Shown here piece by piece: positions 18,501 to 26,273 of a DNA stretch of 64,000 bases. Positions within the stretch are counted from its first letter, which is position 1; every line of letters starts with the position of its first letter. The stretch lies in assembly GCF_009766065.1 (NCBI RefSeq), contig NZ_LMUE01000009.1, positions 594,196 through 658,195 of the forward strand. Reading direction: 5' to 3'. The translations under genes and the position numbers were made by a program. This DNA is from Dyella sp. S184 (GTDB taxonomy: Bacteria > Pseudomonadota > Gammaproteobacteria > Xanthomonadales > Rhodanobacteraceae). The notes beneath the pieces were generated by a model. The model searched no databases and was not told where the DNA came from. It saw nothing but the letters and a program-made list of their open reading frames with translations.

Positions 18501-21500
18501 TCAGGCCAGCGCAGCCAGCGCCTTCGCCAGCCGCTTGGCCGATACCGGCTCGGCGGTCTTCAGCTCCTGTGCGAACAGCGACACACGCCACTCCTCGATC
18601 AACCAGCGCAGCTCGGCCAAATCTGCCGCGCTGGTACCGGCGGCACGATGCTGCAGATATGCTCGCCAGTACGGCATGACCTGCAGCATGCGCTGCTGGT
18701 CTTTTGCCGGATCCTGGCGCAGCCGCTCGCCACGCAAACGCATCGCCTTCAGGTAACGCGGGTAGTGCACCAGTCGCGCCGGCGACAGTTCGCGCAGGAA
18801 CCCCGGTGTGAGCAACGCATCGAACTGCTCGCGCAGGTCGTCGTAACTGGCACGGGCGAAACCCAGCAGCGGCGGCTGCAGCCATGGCTTCAGTTCGGCC
18901 TGCGCCTCGATGATCGGCTCGGCCAGCTTCAAGCGCTCGACACCGGCAGCAAACAACTCGCGTGAACATTGCGAACGCAGTGCCTCGAACGTCCCGGCGG
19001 TACGCACATCCAGTTCATGCCGGTCGAGCAGATCGCTGAAGCCGCCTTCGAGCAGGTCCTCGCGCAATCCCTCAACGCCACCGAGCGGCCGCTCCTGCGC
19101 ACCCTGCGCCCGCGGCACTCGGCCATCCATGGCCAGCGGTGCATATTTCAGTGCCAACGCATTGCCGATCGGCAAGCGTCGCCGCGCCTGCTTCGCGTCG
19201 CCGGCCAGCGCATTGCGCAGCAGGCGCACGACGCCTTGTCGGTGCGCCGCGCGCGCTTCGTCGGCACGCTCGAATACGCGCAGTGCCACCGCCTCGCCCA
19301 GATCGACCAGCGCAGGGAACGCCGTCAGGCCACCATCCGACCGCACCTGCGCGGGAATTTCCTCGAAGTCCCAGCTGGCGACGTCTTCGCGAGTCAGTTC
19401 GATATCGGTCTTGCGCGAGAATGCCTCGCGCGCCTGACCCTCCCACTGCCCGCGCAGCGCAGCGAGATCACGGCCGCTGGTCAGCGTTTTTCCGTTCTCT
19501 TCGTGCAGGCGATAGCGCATGCGGAAATGCGCTGGCAGCTCGACACCGGCAAATTCCGCCGCCGCAATGTCAACACCGGTGGCACGCTTGAGGAATGTCG
19601 CCAGCGCTTTCGCCAGCGGCTCGTCGCGCGGCGGCTCGGCCTCGATGAAGGCACGCGCGAAATCCGGCGCCGGCACGAAGTTGCGCCGCAGCGCTTTCGG
19701 CAGACCACGAATCAGCTCTGCCACCTTCTCGCCAAGTAGCCCGGGCACCAGCCATTCGCAGCGGGCGGCCGGCAACGCGTTCAACATCGCCAGCGGCAGA
19801 TGCAAGGTCACACCGTCGGCCTCGTCGCCGGGCACGAAGCGGTATTCCAGCCGGTAGCGTTGGGGCCGCTCTTGCGCATCCTGCGCCCGCGGCACTCGTC
19901 CATCCATGGCCAGCGGTAACAACTCCAGCGTTGACGGAAACGCCTTCGCATCCAGCCCGGCGCCGCCCACCATCACGTCATCCAGCGACCAGCGCAAAGC
20001 CGCCTGCTCAGCCGGGCGTGCCTTGCGATACCACGCGTCCAGTGCGCGGCTGCTGGCGATCTCTTCGGGTACCTTGCCTTCGAAGAACGCGACCAGTTCA
20101 TTCTCGTGGCGGATCAGTCCTTCGCGACGCTGCTTCGCCTCGATGCCCTGCGCCTCTTCAAGCACGCGCTGGTTGGCCCGCACGAAATCTACGCGACTGT
20201 CGATGTCGCCACGGGTCAACGCCTCGCGCAGGAAGATCGCGTGTGCCAGCGCCGGATCCTGCTGCTGGAACGTCACCGGACGCTTCTCCACCAGCACCAG
20301 CCCGAACAGGCTCAATTGCTCATAGGCCACCACGCAGCCACGCTTCTTCGACCAATGCGCCTCGCGGCAACTCATGCGCAACAGATGCGCGGCCTGCTGC
20401 TCGATCCACAGCGGCTCCACGCGCGCATTCATCATGCCCCACACGCGGCCACCGACATCAAGGATCTGCGCGGAGAAAATCCAGTTCGGTGGGACCTTGG
20501 ACAACGCCGAGCCGGGAAACACGTGGAACTTGCGCTCACGCGTGCTCTGGTAGATGCCCCTCTCGTCCTTGCGGCCGACCTGGGTCGGCAGGCCGGCGAG
20601 CAGGCTGCGGTGCACCGCTTCGTACAAACGATTCGCATCGTCCTCGCTCCTCGCCGCCTTGGGAGGCGCCGACTCATGCGCGGGATAGATACGCGAAGAG
20701 CCATTCCGTTTCGAAGCAGGATGTCCCTTCGGCTCCACCCTCTTTTCCATGACTTGCGGCGCAGGGCTCGATCCATCCAGCTTCCAGCCCAACTCCTGCA
20801 CCACCAGCAACAACTGCCGATGCAGTTCGCGCCATTCGCGCATGCGCATGAAGCTGAGGAAATGTCGCGAACACCAGTCGCGCAGCTTCGACTGGGTCAG
20901 CTCTTCGTGCGCGTCGTGGTACACACGCCACAGGTTCAGCACGCCGACGAAGTCGGACTTCGGATCAGCGAACGCAGCATGTGCAGCGTCGGCTTGCTGG
21001 CGTGCGTCGGACGGACGCTCGCGCGGATCCTGGATGCTGAGGAACGACACGATCGTCAGCAGCTCGCGCAACGAATGCAGCTTCTCGCCTTCCACCAGCA
21101 TGCGTGCCAGCTGCACGTCGATCGGCAACCGCGCCAGCGTGCGGCCGATCGAGGTGAGCTTGCGCGCATCGTCGATCGCAGAAATTTCCGCCAATCGTCG
21201 ATAACCGTCCGCTACCACGCGCGGATCGGGCGCCTCGAGGAACGGGAACTCGTCCACCTCGCCCAGCTGCAACGCCAGCATGCGCAGGATCACGTTCGCC
21301 AGCGACGAACGCAACAGCTCCGGATCGGTGAACGCGACACGGCTGGCGTAATCAGCCTCGTCGTACAGTCGATAGCAGATGCCGGGACCCACGCGGCCAC
21401 AGCGACCCTTGCGCTGGTCCGCAGCCGCCTGCGACACGGGCTCCACATGCAGCCGCTCAAGCTGGCTGCGCTGGCTGTAACGCTTCACCCGCGCCGTGCC

Positions 21501-22631
21501 GGTGTCGATCACGTAGCGGATGCGCGGCACGGTGAGCGAGGTCTCGGCGACATTGGTCGCCAGCACCACGCGACGCTTGATGCCCGGCTTGAACACACGA
21601 TCCTGATCACCGGCGGACAGCCGCGCGTACAGCGGCGTGATCTCGGTTTCACGGTACTGCCGGCGTGACAACAGCAGATGTGCGTCGCGGATTTCACGCT
21701 CGCCAGGCAGAAAGATCAGCACATCGCCACGCGGATCGTCATGGCTGATTTCATCCAGCACCGCGGCGATATGTTCTGCGCTGCCTTGCTGCATGTCCTT
21801 GTTGCGGCCCTGTCGCGCCGCGACTTCGTCCAGCGAGCGCCAGCGCAGCTCGACCGGATACGCACGCCCTTCCACCTCGACCACCGGTGCGCCATCGAAA
21901 TGTTCGGAGAAGCGCGCCGTGTCGATCGTCGCCGAGGTGACGATGATCTTCAGCTCCGGCCGCTTCAGCGCCAGCTGTTTCAGGTAGCCGAGCAGGAAGT
22001 CGATGTTGAGGCTGCGCTCGTGCGCCTCGTCGATGATGATGGTGTCATAGGCGGACAGCCACGGATCGCCCTGCGTCTCGGCCAGCAGGATGCCGTCGGT
22101 CATAAACTTGATCAGGCTGCGCTCGGACACCTGATCGTTGAAGCGCACCTGGAAACCGACGAGGTCGCCGAGCGGAGTATCCAGCTCCTCGGCGACGCGG
22201 CGCGCCACTGACCGTGCAGCCAGCCGGCGCGGCTGGGTGCAGCCGATCATGCCGGCTTCGCCGCGACCGGCGGCCAGACACAACTTCGGCAGCTGGGTGG
22301 TCTTGCCCGAACCGGTTTCGCCGGCGATCACCACCACCTGGTGTTCGCGGATCAGCTTGATGATGTCCTCGCCGCGCGCACTGATCGGCAGCGACTCTTC
22401 CAGCCGGATAACCGGTTTGGCCGCAGCGCGCGCGCGGCGTCTGGCGGCAGAACGTTCGATATCCGCGACCAGCGCTGCCAGCTTCTTCTCGTCCGGCCGG
22501 CGCGACAACGTGCGCCAGCGACCCAGCAGGCGGCCGAAATCACGGCTGGAGACCGTATCCAGTTGTTTGCGCAAATTACGCAAACCGGGATCGGCGGCGG
22601 AGTCGGGAGCGGGCATGCGGATATCGTTCAT
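18501..22631 (-). CDS. hrpA: ATP-dependent RNA helicase HrpA
   Basis: 1376-residue DEAH-box helicase. Walker A GETGSGKTT is near residue 105, DEAH (IIDEAHERS) near 200, then SAT (VTSATID) and motif VI QRKGRCGR, followed by the HA2/OB region and a long C-terminal half. HrpA acts on mRNA and on collided ribosomes in E. coli. ATG at 22631 (MNDIRM) is chosen although the ribosome site is weak; four codons earlier another ATG exists. Two near-identical 54-bp segments encode MDGRVPRAQ(D/G)AQERP at about residues 905-923 and 1164-1182, each inside a region otherwise colinear with normal HrpA. The gene is convergent with the small secreted gene and divergent from dps. Confidence 0.95.
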   Translation of the reverse strand: MNDIRMPAPDSAADPGLRNLRKQLDTVSSRDFGRLLGRWRTLSRRPDEKKLAALVADIERSAARRRARAAAKPVIRLEESLPISARGEDIIKLIREHQVVVIAGETGSGKTTQLPKLCLAAGRGEAGMIGCTQPRRLAARSVARRVAEELDTPLGDLVGFQVRFNDQVSERSLIKFMTDGILLAETQGDPWLSAYDTIIIDEAHERSLNIDFLLGYLKQLALKRPELKIIVTSATIDTARFSEHFDGAPVVEVEGRAYPVELRWRSLDEVAARQGRNKDMQQGSAEHIAAVLDEISHDDPRGDVLIFLPGEREIRDAHLLLSRRQYRETEITPLYARLSAGDQDRVFKPGIKRRVVLATNVAETSLTVPRIRYVIDTGTARVKRYSQRSQLERLHVEPVSQAAADQRKGRCGRVGPGICYRLYDEADYASRVAFTDPELLRSSLANVILRMLALQLGEVDEFPFLEAPDPRVVADGYRRLAEISAIDDARKLTSIGRTLARLPIDVQLARMLVEGEKLHSLRELLTIVSFLSIQDPRERPSDARQQADAAHAAFADPKSDFVGVLNLWRVYHDAHEELTQSKLRDWCSRHFLSFMRMREWRELHRQLLLVVQELGWKLDGSSPAPQVMEKRVEPKGHPASKRNGSSRIYPAHESAPPKAARSEDDANRLYEAVHRSLLAGLPTQVGRKDERGIYQSTRERKFHVFPGSALSKVPPNWIFSAQILDVGGRVWGMMNARVEPLWIEQQAAHLLRMSCREAHWSKKRGCVVAYEQLSLFGLVLVEKRPVTFQQQDPALAHAIFLREALTRGDIDSRVDFVRANQRVLEEAQGIEAKQRREGLIRHENELVAFFEGKVPEEIASSRALDAWYRKARPAEQAALRWSLDDVMVGGAGLDAKAFPSTLELLPLAMDGRVPRAQDAQERPQRYRLEYRFVPGDEADGVTLHLPLAMLNALPAARCEWLVPGLLGEKVAELIRGLPKALRRNFVPAPDFARAFIEAEPPRDEPLAKALATFLKRATGVDIAAAEFAGVELPAHFRMRYRLHEENGKTLTSGRDLAALRGQWEGQAREAFSRKTDIELTREDVASWDFEEIPAQVRSDGGLTAFPALVDLGEAVALRVFERADEARAAHRQGVVRLLRNALAGDAKQARRRLPIGNALALKYAPLAMDGRVPRAQGAQERPLGGVEGLREDLLEGGFSDLLDRHELDVRTAGTFEALRSQCSRELFAAGVERLKLAEPIIEAQAELKPWLQPPLLGFARASYDDLREQFDALLTPGFLRELSPARLVHYPRYLKAMRLRGERLRQDPAKDQQRMLQVMPYWRAYLQHRAAGTSAADLAELRWLIEEWRVSLFAQELKTAEPVSAKRLAKALAALA
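19087..19140 (-). repeat. 54-bp intragenic repeat, copy 1, in frame in hrpA
   Basis: A 54-bp segment differing at only three positions from the one at 19864-19917. On the minus strand it encodes PLAMDGRVPRAQGAQERP. It sits between ALKYAPL and GGVEGLREDL, where E. coli-like HrpA is expected to be continuous, so it looks like an in-frame insertion. It carries a perfect 6-bp inverted repeat around a 2-base spacer (GGCCAT-CC-ATGGCC) at one end. Confidence 0.8.
19864..19917 (-). repeat. 54-bp intragenic repeat, copy 2, in frame in hrpA
   Basis: Second copy of the 54-bp element, 777 bases from the first (a multiple of three) and in the same reading frame. It encodes LAMDGRVPRAQDAQERP between STLELLP and QRYRLEYRF. 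The differences from copy 1 are C/T, C/T and G/T. The flanks of the two copies do not resemble each other, so only the element itself is repeated. Confidence 0.8.
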
Positions 22632-22772
22632 CGGGCCGCACATGATAGCCGCTGGCGACTCACTCACTTGATAGCCTGAAACTATCAACGGCATCGGAAG
22701 GATTCATTTCCAGGCCACCGATCGAACCGCTACTGTCTGTACAACGCATTCGCAAACCGGAAGGAGCAGCAC

Positions 22773-23240
22773 ATGGCCATTTCCATCGGTATCGCCAGGA
22801 AGGACCGCGAAGGGGTCGCCAGGCATCTATCCAAGCTGCTGGCCGACACGTATTCGCTGTACCTGAAGACGCACAGCTTCCACTGGAACGTCACCGGCCC
22901 GCAGTTCAACAGCCTGCACACCATGTTCGAGACCCAGTACAACGAACTGTGGCTGGCCGCCGACGAAGTCGCCGAACGCATCCGCACACTCGACGTGTTC
23001 GCGCCGGGCTCCTACAGCCAGTTCGGCAAACTCACTTCGATCAAGGAGGAGGCCGGCGCGCCGGAGTGGAAGGAGATGGTGAACCAGCTGGTCGAGGGTC
23101 ACGAGATCGCCGCCCACACCGCCCGCGGCACCATCAAGACCGCAGATGCAGCGGGCGATGAGGGGACGGCCGATATGGTCACCGGACGACTGAAAGCACA
23201 CGAAAAGACGGCCTGGATGCTGCGCTCGTTGCTGAAGTAA
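22773..23240 (+). CDS. dps: Dps-family DNA-binding ferritin-like protein
   Basis: 155-residue mini-ferritin. Dps dodecamers oxidise and store iron at inter-subunit sites and protect DNA in starvation and oxidative stress. The family signature [13 protein letters not shown] with the first His/His pair, and the later [19 protein letters not shown] with the acidic iron ligands, are intact. The N terminus is short with several Lys/Arg ([13 protein letters not shown]). A strong ribosome site GGAAGGAG precedes the ATG. It is divergent from hrpA (142-base gap, no obvious operator recognised) and ends at a strong terminator. Confidence 0.95.
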   Translation: MAISIGIARKDREGVARHLSKLLADTYSLYLKTHSFHWNVTGPQFNSLHTMFETQYNELWLAADEVAERIRTLDVFAPGSYSQFGKLTSIKEEAGAPEWKEMVNQLVEGHEIAAHTARGTIKTADAAGDEGTADMVTGRLKAHEKTAWMLRSLLK

Positions 23241-23267
23241 AAACGGATCGATCAAACAACATAGAAA

Positions 23268-23298
23268 CGGCGCTGCTTCAAAAGCAGCGCCGCTTTTT
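23268..23298 (+). terminator. intrinsic terminator after dps
   Basis: An 11-bp perfect stem CGGCGCTGCTT / AAGCAGCGCCG with a 3-base CAA loop is followed by CTTTTTC. It begins 28 bases after the dps stop and has the classical form for the plus strand. The M16 protease gene converges from the right, ending about 40 bases away. Confidence 0.9.
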
Positions 23299-23338
23299 CA
23301 CAGGCAATGCCTGACGACTAGGCACCGCAGAAAGACTC

Positions 23339-26002
23339 TCACCCCTTCGGTGCCGGTCCCTTCACCGCCGTGACGAACGCGTCTGGTCGGACGTGCTTGG
23401 CATAAGCCTGCTGCACTTCCGGCGCGGTGAGCTTGAGGTAGTGCTGGCCGGCAATGGTCATCGCATCGAGCGGCTTGTCCTCGATCGACAGCATGAGCAG
23501 CTGGTTGCCGATCGCGCCGAAGCTGGATTCACCCAGCGGGATCTGCCGCAGCAGGATGCCCTTGGCGCGCTTGAGGTCGCTGTCGGACACCGGTGCCTGC
23601 TGCATCAGCTTCAGGTCCTGCACCACGATGGCGCTGGCGGCGGCGACCTTGTCCGGGTCGGAGCCGAACGACACCGTATAGGTGCTGCGGTACCGGTCCA
23701 GGTCGAACTTGGTGCCGACGTTGTAGACCAGCCCACGAGTATCGCGCAGGTCGTGGTACAGCCGCGACGCGTAGAAGCCGCCACCGAGCACCTGGTCGCC
23801 CAGGTTCAGGGCATACCGAGTCGGGTCGTTGCGGGTCACGTCGATGGTCTGTGCCATCTGCACACTGTCCTGGCTGGCGCTGGTATCGGGCACGTTGAAC
23901 TGGCCGGGCTTGTTCGGCGGCACTGCGACGTAGTCCACATCCGGCTTCGCACCTTGCGCCTTCCACGCGCCGAACGCCTGCTCCACCAGCTGCTTCGCCT
24001 GCGCCGGATCGACCTTGCCAACGATGACGATGGTGGTCATGTCCGGCCGGAACGTCTGCGCGTAATAGCTCTTCACCTTGGCCAGGGTCAGCCCGGTCAC
24101 GCTTTGCGGGGTGGGATGGCGCAACTGCAGATCATTCGCCGGCAGCAAGGCCTTGGCCAGACCCAGCTCGGTGAGGAAGTCCGGCGACTGCAACTGGCCC
24201 GCCACCATGCCGGCCATCTGGTTCTGCACCACCGCGAAGGCCTGTGCCGGCAGCGCCGGGTGCAGCTCGTTGTCGGCCAGCAGCGCGATGCCATCGGCGA
24301 AATGCGCGGAAGGTACTGACAGCGAGAAGCTGGTGCCGGCCGATTCCTTCGCGCTGATCGCATCCAGCGCCTGCTGCAACTGAAGCCGGTTCATGCTGGC
24401 AGTGCCGAACGGGAACAGGCCATCGAGCACGTCGGCCACGCCCTCTTCATCCTTGCCCGCCTGCAGATCCTGGTTGGTCTTGATCCGGCCGAACAACTCC
24501 ACCGTGTCGCTAATCGACTCCGGCTGCACGATCAGCCGGATGCCGTTGGACAGCGTGTATGACACCGGCTTGAGGGTGGATTGCGGTACTTCAAGTTTGG
24601 CGAACGCCTGCGCGGCCCAGTCCGGCAGCGTCACCGGCTTGTCGGGACTGGAGGCGAAGTTTTCGGCACCGCCGAAGCCCTTGCCTTCCACCGGCTTGCC
24701 GGAACTTTCCGGGGTGAGGATGGCGGTCACCGCATGCGCCGGATCGAACGTGGCCCTGGCCAGCGCATTCACCGCTTCGGGCGTCACCGCCTCGAGTGCC
24801 TGCTTCATCGCGTCAGGTGAATCCAGCCCCTGGAATGCCAGCGCCTGCGACCATGCGTTGGCCAGGCCCTCGACCGAATTCTTCTTGAACTCCAGCCCGG
24901 CAATCGCCTTGCGCTTGGCCGCCTCGACCAAGGCCGGATCGATGCCCTTGGTCGCTGCTTCGGCGAGAATGGACCGCATCTTTGCCAGCACCGGCTGCGG
25001 GTTACCGCCGCGCGGGAAGATACCTATCGCCACGGCCCCGCCCGCCCGCGGCATCCACTCCCCGGAGAAACCGCCATACAGTGCGGAGCCATCCATGCCC
25101 ATTCCGAACAGCGCTGCCCGCTGCGAGCCCATCGCTTCGCTCAGTACCAGTGCCGTGGCGTAATCCTTGTCCTGCATGCCGGGCATGCGGTAGCCGATAT
25201 AGACCGACCCATAGGGGCTGTCGGTAGGCAGTTTCACGGTCTTCGCCTGCACCGGCCTGAAATCGAACGTCGGCCGCGCCGGCAGCTGCTTGCGTGGAAT
25301 GTCACCGAACTGCGCCTGTACCTTGGCCAAGGTCGCTGCCGGGTCGACATCACCGGTGATCACCAGGATCGCGTTGTTCGGCGTGTACCAGCTGTCGTGG
25401 AAGGTGCGCAGCATCGCCGCGCTGGTCTTGTTGAACGACTCGCGCGTTCCCAGCGGCGTGTGCGCGTACGGCGTGCCGTCGAACAACTGCGCCAGCAGCT
25501 GGGTGTAGAACTTGAAATCGGGGCTGGACAGGTCGCGCGAGACTTCCTGCTCGATCGCCCCACGCTCCTTCGCCCACTCGGCATCGGCGATATCCAGGCC
25601 GCGCATGCGCAGTGCCTCGGTATGCAACGCCACGTCCAGGTCCTGCGAGGGCGCCACGAAGTAGTACTGGGTCACGCCCTGGGTGGTGTCGGCGTTGAAG
25701 CTGCCGCCCATGTTTGCAGAGATCGCCGCCAACTGGTCCTTGCTCAGCCCTGGGCTGCCGCGGAACATCATGTGCTCCAGCGCATGTGCGCTGCCGGGGA
25801 AACCGTCCGGCACTTCGTCCGAACCCACCAGATAATTCATCTCGGTGGTCACCACCGGCGCCAGTGCATCGCGCACGATCACCACGCGCAAGCCGTTGTC
25901 GAGGGTGGCGCGGGTGACATCGGCGTCACTGGTCTTCGCGGCCGCATTGCCGATCAGGGCCAGTGCCAGCGCAGCGGCCAGATATTTCACATGGTTTTTC
26001 AC
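23339..26002 (-). CDS. M16 family zinc metallopeptidase (two-domain)
   Basis: 887-residue secreted protease of the pitrilysin/insulinase family. A signal peptide (LAAALALALIGNAAA) precedes two M16 repeats. The N-terminal half has the inverted zinc motif HxxEH as His73-Ala-Leu-Glu76-His77 (HALEHMMFRGS) with a downstream Glu in ERGAIEQEVSRDL; the C-terminal half lacks the motif, as usual. GTG at 26000-26002 follows AGGAAAT at good spacing. Such periplasmic M16 proteins degrade peptides, possibly after signal or toxin processing. It diverges from the GH17-GT2 gene over about 270 bases in which I see no other gene. Confidence 0.93.
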   Translation of the reverse strand: MKNHVKYLAAALALALIGNAAAKTSDADVTRATLDNGLRVVIVRDALAPVVTTEMNYLVGSDEVPDGFPGSAHALEHMMFRGSPGLSKDQLAAISANMGGSFNADTTQGVTQYYFVAPSQDLDVALHTEALRMRGLDIADAEWAKERGAIEQEVSRDLSSPDFKFYTQLLAQLFDGTPYAHTPLGTRESFNKTSAAMLRTFHDSWYTPNNAILVITGDVDPAATLAKVQAQFGDIPRKQLPARPTFDFRPVQAKTVKLPTDSPYGSVYIGYRMPGMQDKDYATALVLSEAMGSQRAALFGMGMDGSALYGGFSGEWMPRAGGAVAIGIFPRGGNPQPVLAKMRSILAEAATKGIDPALVEAAKRKAIAGLEFKKNSVEGLANAWSQALAFQGLDSPDAMKQALEAVTPEAVNALARATFDPAHAVTAILTPESSGKPVEGKGFGGAENFASSPDKPVTLPDWAAQAFAKLEVPQSTLKPVSYTLSNGIRLIVQPESISDTVELFGRIKTNQDLQAGKDEEGVADVLDGLFPFGTASMNRLQLQQALDAISAKESAGTSFSLSVPSAHFADGIALLADNELHPALPAQAFAVVQNQMAGMVAGQLQSPDFLTELGLAKALLPANDLQLRHPTPQSVTGLTLAKVKSYYAQTFRPDMTTIVIVGKVDPAQAKQLVEQAFGAWKAQGAKPDVDYVAVPPNKPGQFNVPDTSASQDSVQMAQTIDVTRNDPTRYALNLGDQVLGGGFYASRLYHDLRDTRGLVYNVGTKFDLDRYRSTYTVSFGSDPDKVAAASAIVVQDLKLMQQAPVSDSDLKRAKGILLRQIPLGESSFGAIGNQLLMLSIEDKPLDAMTIAGQHYLKLTAPEVQQAYAKHVRPDAFVTAVKGPAPKG

Positions 26003-26273
26003 AAGATTTCCTCGGAATGTTTACAGCAAAGGCTTCAAGCCAAGTCCGCCACTAGTTCACTGGTAGACGACGAACAGGCCTTGGACACCGTTGCCTAGGT
26101 GACCGTTTCACGGTGGGAAGATGGGTGCGGATAGGCGTCAACGTTACCGCAAACCGCGCCACTCCTGACCTTGCACTGACCACCGCCGACGATGTTTGTT
26201 GAGCCTGCAGCCCTGCATTGGTTAAGCTCGTCAGTCTTCATCGCCTGTTGCTCAGGCTTCCCCGGGAACTTTT

